Of a DNA stretch of 64,000 bases, positions 25,260 to 33,944 are shown piece after piece. The stretch is from Bacillus sp. HMF5848 (GTDB lineage: Bacteria; Bacillota; Bacilli; Bacillales; HMF5848). A program made the translations under genes and the position numbers. The notes below the pieces were generated by a model. It searched no databases, had not been told where the DNA came from, and saw nothing but the letters and a program-made list of their open reading frames with translations. Location of the stretch: contig NZ_RWIV01000001.1 in NCBI RefSeq assembly GCF_003944835.1, forward strand, positions 313,501-377,500. The letters run 5' to 3'. Positions within the stretch are counted from its first letter, which is position 1. Every line of letters starts with the position of its first letter.

Positions 25260-26384
25260 ATGGATAAAATGGGCTTTAACTTTCATATGCCTACAAAATT
25301 AGTGTTTGAAGATGGTGCGGCAGACAGTCTCAGTAAGCATGTTAAGGGGACCAGCCTGCTAATGATGTGTGATCCTTTTCTTTATAAGATTGGTACGGCA
25401 CAAAAAGTAGCCGAAGCAACGAACATCGAGAAAGTCGTATATTTTAATGAGATTGAGCCAAATCCTTCTTGTCAAACAGTAGATAAGGCAGCTGCAATGG
25501 CAAGAGAACATAATGTAGATGTAGTTATTGGCCTTGGTGGCGGGAGTGCTATGGATGCCTCTAAAATGGTTACTTGTCTTATAGATAACGAGGGAAGTAT
25601 TTTTGACTACTACAGCACAGGAAATAAAGAGCTTAAGCCTAGAAAAGCGCAATTGATTTGTATTCCAACAACTGCAGGTACAGGCAGTGAAGTGACAAAT
25701 ATAGGTGTTTACACGAATAAAGAGACAGGTATTAAGATGCCGTTTGCTTCACCATATTTCTGGCCAGATATCGCTCTTATTGATCCGATGTTAACGCATA
25801 CGATGCCAATGCACATAACGGCTTCGACAGGTATGGATGCTTTCACGCATGCTATTGAAGCTTACTGGAGTGTCAATTCGAATCCTATTTCAGATGCCTT
25901 GTCAGTGTCCGTTATCAAGACGATTCTTGAGAATATTGAAACGGCATGCAAAGAACCAACAAATATTGAAGCACGCAAAAACATGGCCTTTGCTAGTGTG
26001 ACGGCAGGTATATCTTTTAGCCAGACAAAAACGACCGGCATTCATGCGGTAAGCTTTCCGTTGACTACAGACTTTGGTGCAAGTCATGGTTTAGCATGCA
26101 GCATAACGCTACCTGCGTTCATTAAGCTTGCGTACACGGGACGTAAGGAAAAAATGGATGCTCTATTCACGATGATAGGATATGAATCTCTTGAATCTTT
26201 TGTTGGTCGAGTAGAGGAAATTATGAAAAATATTGAAATACCAACGAGATTAAGTGCCTTGAATGTTAAAGAAAGCGATCTTGATAGAATTGTAGAAATT
26301 TCGATGAAAGCACCACTCATTCATTTCACACCTGTCAAGATGGATGAAGACGTACTATATGATTTATTAAAATCAATACTGTGA
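25260..26384 (+). CDS. Iron-type alcohol dehydrogenase, candidate sulfo-aldehyde reductase
   Basis: A 374-residue group III (Fe-dependent) alcohol dehydrogenase. GLGGGSAMDASK is the NAD(P)-binding turn. Metal ligands are Asp and His in DAFTHAIEAYW and His residues in GIHAVSFPLTTDFGASHG. In sulfoglycolysis, enzymes of this family reduce sulfoacetaldehyde to isethionate (sulfo-TK), and sulfolactaldehyde reduction to DHPS is also possible. Which aldehyde is used here decides which branch operates. It starts after AAGAGGTG, 11 bp from the M24-like gene. Confidence 0.88.
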   Translation: MDKMGFNFHMPTKLVFEDGAADSLSKHVKGTSLLMMCDPFLYKIGTAQKVAEATNIEKVVYFNEIEPNPSCQTVDKAAAMAREHNVDVVIGLGGGSAMDASKMVTCLIDNEGSIFDYYSTGNKELKPRKAQLICIPTTAGTGSEVTNIGVYTNKETGIKMPFASPYFWPDIALIDPMLTHTMPMHITASTGMDAFTHAIEAYWSVNSNPISDALSVSVIKTILENIETACKEPTNIEARKNMAFASVTAGISFSQTKTTGIHAVSFPLTTDFGASHGLACSITLPAFIKLAYTGRKEKMDALFTMIGYESLESFVGRVEEIMKNIEIPTRLSALNVKESDLDRIVEISMKAPLIHFTPVKMDEDVLYDLLKSIL

Positions 26385-26393
26385 GGTGACAAC

Positions 26394-27224
26394 ATGAATA
26401 GATATGAATATTTAAATGATACAGCAATAGATATTAGAAAGTTAACAATTGAAAGTATCGGAAAACTCGGAGTCGGTCATATCGGCGGCTCCCTCTCAAT
26501 TGTTGATCTTTTATCTGTCTTATATTTTGATGTAATGAATGTTAACCCTACCAATCCTAAAGATGAAAATCGTGACAGATTTGTCCTTTCAAAAGGTCAT
26601 GGTGGTCCAGCTCTTTATGCAACATTGGCCCTGAAGGGTTACTTTGAAAAAGAGATGTTGGATACACTAAACCGCCCGAATACAAATTTGCCAAGCCATT
26701 GTGACAAAAATCTAACCCCAGGGATAGACATGACAACAGGCTCTCTTGGACAAGGGTTTTCATGTGCGATTGGTATTGCAATGGGTGCCAAAATGATGAA
26801 GAAGGATTTTTGGACGTATGTTTGTATCGGTGACGGTGAATCTCAAGAAGGTCAAATATGGGAAGGTGCTATGTTTGCAGGTTCTCAGAAACTAGGTAAA
26901 TTGATTGCCTTTACGGATTACAACAAAATGCAAATTGATGGCACGATTGAGGAAGTGAATGGGCTCTATCCGTTACATGACAAATGGCAATCATTTGGTT
27001 GGCATGTACAGGTTGTTGACGGTCATAACGTGAAAGCTTTAAGAGATGCCATTATGTTAGCGCAAAATATCACCGGCAGACCTTCGATGATTATTATGGA
27101 TACTGTTAAAGGTAAGGGCGCTGGCTTTTGCGAGGGTAAAGTGTCTTCACATAATATGCCGATTACAGAAGATATATGGAAGCAGGCGGTTAAAGAACTG
27201 GATGAAATGAAGGTGACATCATGA
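26394..27224 (+). CDS. Transketolase, N-terminal (TPP-binding) subunit
   Basis: 276 residues, corresponding to the first third to half of a full transketolase. The thiamine diphosphate motif is GDGESQEGQIWEGAMFAG, ending in TDYNKMQIDG. SKGHGGPALYATLA and GSLGQGFSCAIGIA are also conserved. It overlaps the C-terminal subunit gene by 4 bp (ATGA). In the sulfo-TK route of Clostridium a split transketolase cleaves 6-deoxy-6-sulfofructose and then 4-deoxy-4-sulfoerythrulose. The setting here fits, though an ordinary role in recycling pentose phosphates cannot be excluded. Confidence 0.92.
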   Translation: MNRYEYLNDTAIDIRKLTIESIGKLGVGHIGGSLSIVDLLSVLYFDVMNVNPTNPKDENRDRFVLSKGHGGPALYATLALKGYFEKEMLDTLNRPNTNLPSHCDKNLTPGIDMTTGSLGQGFSCAIGIAMGAKMMKKDFWTYVCIGDGESQEGQIWEGAMFAGSQKLGKLIAFTDYNKMQIDGTIEEVNGLYPLHDKWQSFGWHVQVVDGHNVKALRDAIMLAQNITGRPSMIIMDTVKGKGAGFCEGKVSSHNMPITEDIWKQAVKELDEMKVTS

Positions 27225-28198
27225 AATTAACTGGACGATGGATGCGAGAAATATTCACAGAATTATTGATTGAGCAAGCAAAACAAGATGAAAGAATTTG
27301 TTATTTAGATGCTGACCTTATGCTAGCGAGTGGCACAGGTCCCTTTAAAGAGATGTTCCCTGAAAGAACAATCAACATGGGGGTAGCAGAGGCTAACATG
27401 ATTGGTGTGGCTGCTGGTATATCGACTTTAGGGATGATACCGTTCACTCACACATTTACACCTTTTGCAACGAGACGGTGCAACGATCAGGTTACTTTAT
27501 CTGTTAGTTATGCTAAAAACAATGTGAAAATGGTCGGTAGTGATCCGGGTATTACGGCTATGCTTAACGGTGGTACTCATATGAGTATGGAGGATGTTGC
27601 TATCATGAGAAACATTCCTGGTATGTGTATCGTTGAGCCTATTGACGGGGTGCAGTTGGCAGAGCTTTTCCCGCAAATCGTTAATCATGATGGACCTGTT
27701 TATATTCGCTTGCTAAGAAGAGAAGCGCCGGTTGTGTATGAAGCAGGTGAGACTTTTGAACTCGGTAAAGCAAAATCAATAAAGTCAGGACATGATGTTA
27801 CCATTATTGCTGCCGGAATTATGGTTAGTGAAGCTGTCAAGGCTGAAAAAATACTTGCTGAGGAAGGCATTGATGCAAGTGTAATAGATATGCATACTAT
27901 TAAACCATTAGATACGGATACAATTTTACTAGAGGCCGAGAAAACAGGCGCTGTAGTGACAGCTGAAAATCACTCTGTTATAAATGGGCTTGGTAGTGCT
28001 GTTGCAGAATTTCTTTCCCAAAACTATCCTGTTCCGATGAAAATGGTCGGTGTCAAAGACCATTTTGGTGAAGTAGGTATGCAAGACTTTTTAGCTGAGA
28101 AATACGGTCTTACTGCAGAAGAAATTGTAAAAAGTTGCAAGGAAGTCTTAAAGATGAAGGAGAAGCGAAATGAAAAAAGTCTTAATCGGATCAGATAA
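27221..28198 (+). CDS. Transketolase, C-terminal (pyrimidine-binding) subunit
   Basis: 325 residues covering the PYR and C-terminal domains. The catalytic Glu lies in TINMGVAEANMIGVAAGIST, and FTPFATRRCNDQ is typical. It pairs with the preceding N-terminal subunit to make an active enzyme. Its last 29 bp overlap the start of the RpiB-like gene, an unusually deep overlap showing that the two are translated together. Confidence 0.92.
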   Translation: MKLTGRWMREIFTELLIEQAKQDERICYLDADLMLASGTGPFKEMFPERTINMGVAEANMIGVAAGISTLGMIPFTHTFTPFATRRCNDQVTLSVSYAKNNVKMVGSDPGITAMLNGGTHMSMEDVAIMRNIPGMCIVEPIDGVQLAELFPQIVNHDGPVYIRLLRREAPVVYEAGETFELGKAKSIKSGHDVTIIAAGIMVSEAVKAEKILAEEGIDASVIDMHTIKPLDTDTILLEAEKTGAVVTAENHSVINGLGSAVAEFLSQNYPVPMKMVGVKDHFGEVGMQDFLAEKYGLTAEEIVKSCKEVLKMKEKRNEKSLNRIR

Positions 28199-28661
28199 AT
28201 CAGGGTTCTTTTTAAAGGAATTTGTCAAAAGTGATTTAGTTGCTAAAGGGTATGACGTAACAGATTGTGGAACTCTTGATCCCAATGCCCCTATGCCTTT
28301 CTATGAAGTCGCACCTATAGCCGCTAAGAAGATACAGGATCAAGAATTTGAAAAGGCGATTCTATGTTGTGGTACGGGAATGGGTATGGCTATCGTCTCT
28401 AACAAGTTTGAAGGTGTTCATGCTGCAGTTGTTGAAAGTGTGTATGCAGCTGAGAAATGTAGAGCTATTAATGATGCCAATGTATTAACTATGGGTGGTT
28501 GGATTGTTGCCGAAACGTTAGGAGCAGAAATTGCAAATAAATTTTTAGAAACTGAATTCACCCAAGGTCTTGAGGAATGGCGCCAAGTATTCTTGAAAAA
28601 AGCAAGAGATGAAGTGAAGGAGATTGAGCAAGCTAGTTTTCGAAGCTCTACACCTAGCTAG
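28170..28661 (+). CDS. RpiB/LacAB-family isomerase with altered phosphate site
   Basis: A 163-residue sugar isomerase of the ribose-5-phosphate isomerase B fold. The catalytic Cys67 is kept in CCGTGMGMAI and NKFEGVHAAV follows. Residues handling a sugar phosphate in E. coli RpiB are changed: His10 is Lys10 (GSDKSG), and the ring-opening His99 is Ile100 (RAINDAN). The C-terminal arginine pattern differs too. This fits an isomerase for a non-phosphorylated sugar, such as 4-deoxy-4-sulfoerythrose to sulfoerythrulose in the sulfo-TK pathway. Start is ATG after AAGGAGAAG, inside the transketolase gene end. Confidence 0.84.
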   Translation: MKKVLIGSDKSGFFLKEFVKSDLVAKGYDVTDCGTLDPNAPMPFYEVAPIAAKKIQDQEFEKAILCCGTGMGMAIVSNKFEGVHAAVVESVYAAEKCRAINDANVLTMGGWIVAETLGAEIANKFLETEFTQGLEEWRQVFLKKARDEVKEIEQASFRSSTPS

Positions 28662-28678
28662 GCATTGGAGGTAATAAC

Positions 28679-30043
28679 ATGGAACGAAAGGTATCAAAAC
28701 TTGGATTACTAACAATGTCGATAGGAGGTATGGTTGGTTGGGGTGCATTTATGCAACCGGGATTAAAATTCTTGCCACAGGCTGGCGTTCTAAATACAGT
28801 GATCGCCATGTTTATTGGTCTGATTATGGTATCCACCATTGCCTCCTGCTATGGTATCATTCTCAACAAGTCTCCGAATTCTACAGGAGGCGAATACTCC
28901 TACAGCAAGCTAGCCTTTAACCGAAAACACTCGTTTGTTGTAGGGTGGTTTCTTTTAATAGTTTTTATTGGTATTGCGGCGCTAAATGCAACGTCCTTTG
29001 CTTTAATTTTTAAAAATGTTCTTTTCCCGGACACTAATTTTATTACGCTATACACCATCGCTGGGTCACCGGTTACGTTAGGAGAAGCGTTGATAAGCGT
29101 GGCAGTCGTGCTTGTATTCAGTTGGTTTATGATAAAGGGTGTAAATGCCGTTATAAAGGTTCAAAATGTTGTAACAATAGCACTTATTATCATTGTAGTT
29201 TCAATATTTTTCCTAGCACTAAACAAAATAGATTTTGCTAACTCGCCTTTAATTACCTATTCAAATCCAGCAACTATTAATCTTAGCGGGATTATTGCGA
29301 TTCTGGTTATTACACCTTGGGCCTACTACGGCGTTTCTAGTATTCCTAAAGTGGCCAGTGATGCAAAGTTACCATATAAACAAGTCATTTCTATAACAGT
29401 GTTGTCACTTGTCTGTGGTTTCTTTATCTATAGTATGCTCCTTGTGCTAACTGCTTCAATGTTCTCTCAGAATGATTTAGTTGGTTATACTGGTTGGGCT
29501 ACAGGTGCTGCGATTAAGAGCTTGTTTGGAAATGCAGGATTAATGTTTATAACTGCCGGTTTAGCCTTTGCGATATTCTCCGGTGTCAATAGCTTTTACA
29601 TGGGAGCAGCAAGGGTTATGTCTAGTATGAGTGAAGATGGACTGCTTTCGAAGAAATTTTCTTTGAAGCATAAAAAGTACGGAACTCCTTATCAATCAAT
29701 TTTATTTATTTTATTCATTATAATGGCTGCGCCATTTTTCGGAAGACAGGTCTTAGCGTGGATTGTTGATATGGCTGCTTTGGGAGGCGCAATCGTGTTC
29801 TTCTATACTGCTCTTACCGCCTACAGAATAAGCAGTGGTATCGAGAGAATCGTTGGAGCTTTTGCTACCGTGTTTAGCAGTATATTTATCTTGTTACTTG
29901 TTATTCCTGGCTCACCAGGTTTCCTATCTATACAGTCTATTATTGCACTGGTGCTTTGGTCTGCGTTGGGAGTTGTATTTTTTTTACTTGATAAGAACAA
30001 CGAAAAAAAACAAAAGACAACTTTAAATAAACATGTAAGTTAA
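28679..30043 (+). CDS. APC-superfamily transporter
   Basis: A 454-residue membrane protein with about 12 helices. It opens with KLGLLTMSIGGMVGWGAFMQ, the glycine-rich first helix of amino acid-polyamine-organocation transporters. Such proteins usually exchange or import amino acids. Lying inside the sulfosugar island after an intact ribosome site (TTGGAGG), it could export the C2/C3 sulfonate product, for which no TauE- or YihP-type gene is present. This is inference; amino acid transport remains possible. Confidence 0.85.
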   Translation: MERKVSKLGLLTMSIGGMVGWGAFMQPGLKFLPQAGVLNTVIAMFIGLIMVSTIASCYGIILNKSPNSTGGEYSYSKLAFNRKHSFVVGWFLLIVFIGIAALNATSFALIFKNVLFPDTNFITLYTIAGSPVTLGEALISVAVVLVFSWFMIKGVNAVIKVQNVVTIALIIIVVSIFFLALNKIDFANSPLITYSNPATINLSGIIAILVITPWAYYGVSSIPKVASDAKLPYKQVISITVLSLVCGFFIYSMLLVLTASMFSQNDLVGYTGWATGAAIKSLFGNAGLMFITAGLAFAIFSGVNSFYMGAARVMSSMSEDGLLSKKFSLKHKKYGTPYQSILFILFIIMAAPFFGRQVLAWIVDMAALGGAIVFFYTALTAYRISSGIERIVGAFATVFSSIFILLLVIPGSPGFLSIQSIIALVLWSALGVVFFLLDKNNEKKQKTTLNKHVS

Positions 30044-30099
30044 ACAATTTATTACTAAAGATGACATCATACGAAATGTATTGGAGGAAATATAACATT

Positions 30100-31236
30100 A
30101 TGAGAAGAGCATTTATTAGTCCAAGTAAATATGTACAAGGGGAAGATGAACTTTACAACCTCGGTTACTTTGTTAAATCTTTCGGAGAAACAGCCCTATT
30201 AATTGCACACCCGGATGATGTACAGCGTGTCAAAGTTCAACTAGATGCAACAGCGGAGCGTTTTGGAATTCAGTTTGTTGAGAGCGGATTTAGAGGTGAA
30301 TGCTCGAGGGATGAGATTGAAAGATTACAAGCATTCGCAACTGAAAACGGGTGTGATTGTACAATTGGACTTGGTGGCGGAAAAGCTATCGATACAGCTA
30401 AATGCGTAGCACAAGGAAATGCACTTATTATTGTTCCTACTATTGTGGCAACTGACGCGCCAACTAGCCACTCTGCTGTTATTTACACAGAGGAAGGTGC
30501 TTTTGAAGATTACGCTTACTTCAAACAGAACCCAGACGTTGTTTTAGTGGATACAACAGTTATTGCCAAGGCACCAGTACGTTTCTTAGTAGCTGGTATG
30601 GGTGATGCATTATCTACATACTTTGAAGCACGCGCAACTTCTGCTTCTTATTCAAATGTCAACGCAGGGTTACCAAGTGGATACAGAGAAGGACATTGTT
30701 CGGCAGCAATAGGAACAAATGCCGCTTTGGCGCTTGCAAAGCTTTGCTACGAAACGCTGTTGAAGGACGGCGAAAAAGCTAAAATAGCTTGTGAACAGAA
30801 TCAAATCACTACAGCGTTAGAAAACATAATTGAAGCCAATACTCTACTATCTGGTTTAGGTTTTGAAAGTGGGGGCTTAGCTGGTGCGCATGCGATTCAT
30901 AATGGGTTAACGATTCTTGAACCTACACATCACTACTACCATGGGGAAAAAGTTGCATTTGGTACATTAGCACAGCTTGTTTTAGAAAATGCACCGGATG
31001 AAACTTTACATGAAGTGATGGATTTCTGCTTAAAGATAGGACTTCCAATCTCCCTAGCAGACATTGGAGTGGAAAGTATTACTGACGAGGAATTAACAAA
31101 AGTTGCCGAGATTGCATGCATCCCAGAAGAGTCAATCCATTCTATGCCTTTCCCGATATCTGTAGCTGCTGTAGCTGCTGCTATTAAAGTAGCGGATCAG
31201 TTAGGTCGCAGTTATAAGAAGAAGATGGAGGCTTAG
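30100..31236 (+). CDS. gldA: Glycerol dehydrogenase
   Basis: A 378-residue NAD-dependent, zinc-type member of the iron-ADH superfamily, oxidising glycerol to dihydroxyacetone. GLGGGKAIDTAK is the cofactor loop. Zinc ligands are Asp in GMGDALSTYFEA and the His residues of AHAIHNGLT and YYHGEKVAFG. ATG 30100 follows TTGGAGG; the frame is open from 30061 without a ribosome site. Two bases after its stop begins dihydroxyacetone kinase, so glycerol released from sulfoquinovosyl glycerol can be taken to DHAP. Confidence 0.92.
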   Translation: MRRAFISPSKYVQGEDELYNLGYFVKSFGETALLIAHPDDVQRVKVQLDATAERFGIQFVESGFRGECSRDEIERLQAFATENGCDCTIGLGGGKAIDTAKCVAQGNALIIVPTIVATDAPTSHSAVIYTEEGAFEDYAYFKQNPDVVLVDTTVIAKAPVRFLVAGMGDALSTYFEARATSASYSNVNAGLPSGYREGHCSAAIGTNAALALAKLCYETLLKDGEKAKIACEQNQITTALENIIEANTLLSGLGFESGGLAGAHAIHNGLTILEPTHHYYHGEKVAFGTLAQLVLENAPDETLHEVMDFCLKIGLPISLADIGVESITDEELTKVAEIACIPEESIHSMPFPISVAAVAAAIKVADQLGRSYKKKMEA

Positions 31237-31238
31237 GA

Positions 31239-32999
31239 ATGAAAAAAATTATGAACAAGCCGGAGTCTGTCGTGACAGAAATGTGTAGCGGTATCGCTTT
31301 GGCACATCCAGAACTTCAATTTCTACCAAAATATAAAATTATAAAAAAGAAAAACATTAATTCAGATAAAGTCACATTAATTAGTGGTGGTGGAAGTGGA
31401 CATGAACCGGCACATGCCGGTTTTGTCGGAAAAGGAATGCTTGATGCTGCGGTTTGTGGTGATGTTTTCGCCTCACCATCTCAAATCCAAGTGTATCAAG
31501 CGATTAAAGAAACAAAAAGCGATAAAGGGACTCTTCTCATTATTAAAAACTATAGCGGTGATGTCATGAACTTCAAAAATGCCGCTCATTTAGCTCAAGA
31601 GGATATGATTGAAGTAGATTATATCAAGGTTGAGGATGATATTGCAGTACAGGATAGTCTATACACTGTTGGTAGAAGAGGTGTCGCAGGGACGGTGTTT
31701 GTCCACAAAGTGGCTGGTGCCGCAGCAGAAAGAGAGTATTCTCTTAATGAAGTGAAACGGTTAGCGCAAAAGGCTGCTGATAACGTAAGAAGTATTGGTT
31801 TTGCTTTGACATCTTGTACTGTTCCGGCTAAAGGAACTCCGACATTTGCAATCGAAGACGGTGAAATGGAATATGGCGTTGGTATCCATGGTGAACCAGG
31901 TATAAAAAGAGAAGAGGTCTGTACGGCCGATGAACTTGCAGATCGTATGGTTAAATCGTTATTGAAGGATTTGAAAATAGAAGACGCCAACGACGAAAGA
32001 ATTGCTGTCCTTATTAACGGATTCGGCGGCACACCGTTACAGGAATTATATTTGTTGAATCATGCTGTCATGAAGACTTTGGCACAAACAACGTTACGAG
32101 TAGGCAAAGTTATGGTAGGCAACTATATGACAAGCATTGATATGGCAGGTGCTTCTGTCTCGATTATGAAGCTGGATCACGAGTTAGAAGAGCTTCTTGC
32201 TGATGAAGTTGATACACCGGCATTGAAAATGAGCGGTAATCAAGAAGTGGATTTTTCCATCATTACGGAAGATTTACAACTAAACAAAGATGAACTAGCT
32301 GGGTCAACAGTTATAGAGGATAATCAATTCTCCCAGAATGTAGTCACACTCGAAAATATGATGTTTCTCGTTAAAAAGATGGGAGAAATCATTATCGAAA
32401 ATGAAGTTCCTTTCTGTGATCTTGATTCACATGCGGGTGACGGTGACTTCGGCATGAGTGTAGCAAAAGGATTTAGAAAGCTAGATGCAGAATGGGACGA
32501 CATTCGTTCAGAAAAATCACACGATATCGGTAGTTTCCTTGAGGCGTGTTCTATGGTCATTATGGAGCATTGTGGTGGCGCGTCCGGTCCGATTTGGGGA
32601 TCAGCTTTTAGAGCTGCGGGTAAATATGCAGCAGATAAACGAACAATTGGAATTACAGAAATGGCAGAAATGTTAGATGCGGCAGTGAAGGGAATTCAAA
32701 CAACTGGAGAACGTTCCTTTGGTAGAGGGGCTGATATAGGAGACAAAACATTAATGGATGCCTTTATACCTTGTAGCCGTTCATGGGCAGAGTCCGCACA
32801 AAACGGAGACACGCTGCAACATGCATTCAAGCTTGGGGCTCAAGAAGCAGTTGAGGGTGCAAAACGTACCGAACAGATTGTTGCTAGAATGGGACGTGCT
32901 GGAACAGTAGGAGAACGTAGCTTAGGCTATCCAGATGCAGGTGCTCATGCACTTGGGGTCATCTTTACAGGGCTTAATGAAGCGATTGTCTGGAAGTAA
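31239..32999 (+). CDS. dhaK: ATP-dependent dihydroxyacetone kinase (fused DhaK-DhaL)
   Basis: 586 residues. The DhaK domain (about 1-330) has LISGGGSGHEPAHAGFVG and the His217 (GIHGEPG) that binds dihydroxyacetone covalently. The DhaL domain (about 370-586) has the ATP/Mg site DSHAGDGDFGMS and GGASGPIWGSAF. This one-chain arrangement is the ATP-using form, as in Citrobacter, and not the PTS-linked DhaKLM. It phosphorylates the product of the upstream glycerol dehydrogenase. It is the last gene of the island and runs into a strong terminator. Confidence 0.94.
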   Translation: MKKIMNKPESVVTEMCSGIALAHPELQFLPKYKIIKKKNINSDKVTLISGGGSGHEPAHAGFVGKGMLDAAVCGDVFASPSQIQVYQAIKETKSDKGTLLIIKNYSGDVMNFKNAAHLAQEDMIEVDYIKVEDDIAVQDSLYTVGRRGVAGTVFVHKVAGAAAEREYSLNEVKRLAQKAADNVRSIGFALTSCTVPAKGTPTFAIEDGEMEYGVGIHGEPGIKREEVCTADELADRMVKSLLKDLKIEDANDERIAVLINGFGGTPLQELYLLNHAVMKTLAQTTLRVGKVMVGNYMTSIDMAGASVSIMKLDHELEELLADEVDTPALKMSGNQEVDFSIITEDLQLNKDELAGSTVIEDNQFSQNVVTLENMMFLVKKMGEIIIENEVPFCDLDSHAGDGDFGMSVAKGFRKLDAEWDDIRSEKSHDIGSFLEACSMVIMEHCGGASGPIWGSAFRAAGKYAADKRTIGITEMAEMLDAAVKGIQTTGERSFGRGADIGDKTLMDAFIPCSRSWAESAQNGDTLQHAFKLGAQEAVEGAKRTEQIVARMGRAGTVGERSLGYPDAGAHALGVIFTGLNEAIVWK

Positions 33000-33055
33000 T
33001 ACGGATTCGTTATAATAATTGTTATTGTAGATACAAACAACGCGAGAGAAAGACT

Positions 33056-33088
33056 AAGACCCCTTGCCTATATATGTGAAGGGGTCTT
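33056..33088. terminator. Bidirectional terminator between convergent genes
   Basis: AAGACCCCTT (33056-33065) and AAGGGGTCTT (33079-33088) form a 10-bp GC-rich stem. It serves the catabolic island on the plus strand and overlaps the last codons of the minus-strand membrane protein gene. Confidence 0.78.
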
Positions 33089-33712
33089 GTCTTGCGCCGA
33101 AATTTTACGTATTAAAAATGCCAGTAGAGTTTTACACTGAGGAATAGATTTTCCTATAATAGGGCCTAATCCAAAGGCGATTAGTACAGTACCTATGCCA
33201 ACTGGCCCTCCTAAAGCCCAACCAAGCAGGAATACAACGATTTCAATGGCATTACGTACAGACTGAATGCTCCATCCTGTTTTTTCAACAATAACTAACA
33301 TAATACTATCCCTTGGTCCTGCCCCAAAATCAGCTGAAACATAAAGACCAATCCCGTACCCAAGTATAATGACACCCAGTACAAATAAAGTCATAGCCGC
33401 CAACATGCTATCGGTGTTTGGCAAAAGCCAATTAAAGAAATCAATAAACAATCCTAGTAGCAGCATATTTAAAAAAGCCCCTATTTTCGGAAGTGACTTT
33501 GTTATGATGAATGAAATAAAGAGCAATATAAAACCGACAATAATTGACCAAGATCCAATTGATAAACCTAATTGTAAAAACAGTCCGTAATGAAATACAT
33601 CCCAAGGTCCGATGCCAAGTATCCTTCCTTTAATGGTTAAAGCAATACCAAATGCTAAAACGAGTAAACCGAACAGAAAAAAAGACCAGCGTAATATAGA
33701 TTCCTTTTTCAT
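33068..33712 (-). CDS. YczE/YitT-type integral membrane protein
   Basis: 214 residues, about five membrane helices. RWSFFLFGLLVLAFGIALTI, IGPWDVFHYGL and YVSADFGAGPRDSIM match the YczE/YyaS/YitT group of conserved Bacillus membrane proteins, whose molecular role is unknown. The start ATG follows GAAGGAG. It is convergent with the island and not part of it. Confidence 0.8.
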   Translation of the reverse strand: MKKESILRWSFFLFGLLVLAFGIALTIKGRILGIGPWDVFHYGLFLQLGLSIGSWSIIVGFILLFISFIITKSLPKIGAFLNMLLLGLFIDFFNWLLPNTDSMLAAMTLFVLGVIILGYGIGLYVSADFGAGPRDSIMLVIVEKTGWSIQSVRNAIEIVVFLLGWALGGPVGIGTVLIAFGLGPIIGKSIPQCKTLLAFLIRKISAQDKTPSHI

Positions 33713-33944
33713 ACCTGCTCCTTCAATGAATAAGATTGTAGATTACTATAATAATATAACATTTCCTGCAATAAAAACCTACTTTATCTATTGTGAAAAA
33801 AAAAAAACGCAACTTAAAACAGGTTTGTGTTTTATCAGGAATTCCCTACGGTTATATTCCTTCCATTGTATAAGCAGGAATAAAATATGCTCAACCTTCA
33901 AAATCTAACAATTATAAATAACTTTTAGAATGGAGGCGTATGAC

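Noticed and set aside
14578..32999. Reading the island as an ordinary pentose-phosphate or tagatose pathway
   Set aside because: YihQ-specific residues in the GH31 enzyme and lost phosphate-binding residues in the short transaldolase and RpiB-like protein point to a sulfonated sugar.
14578..32999. Sulfo-EMP, sulfo-ED or monooxygenase routes
   Set aside because: No sugar kinase of the PfkB type, no sulfofructose-phosphate aldolase, no gluconate-type dehydratase/aldolase and no flavin monooxygenase are encoded here.
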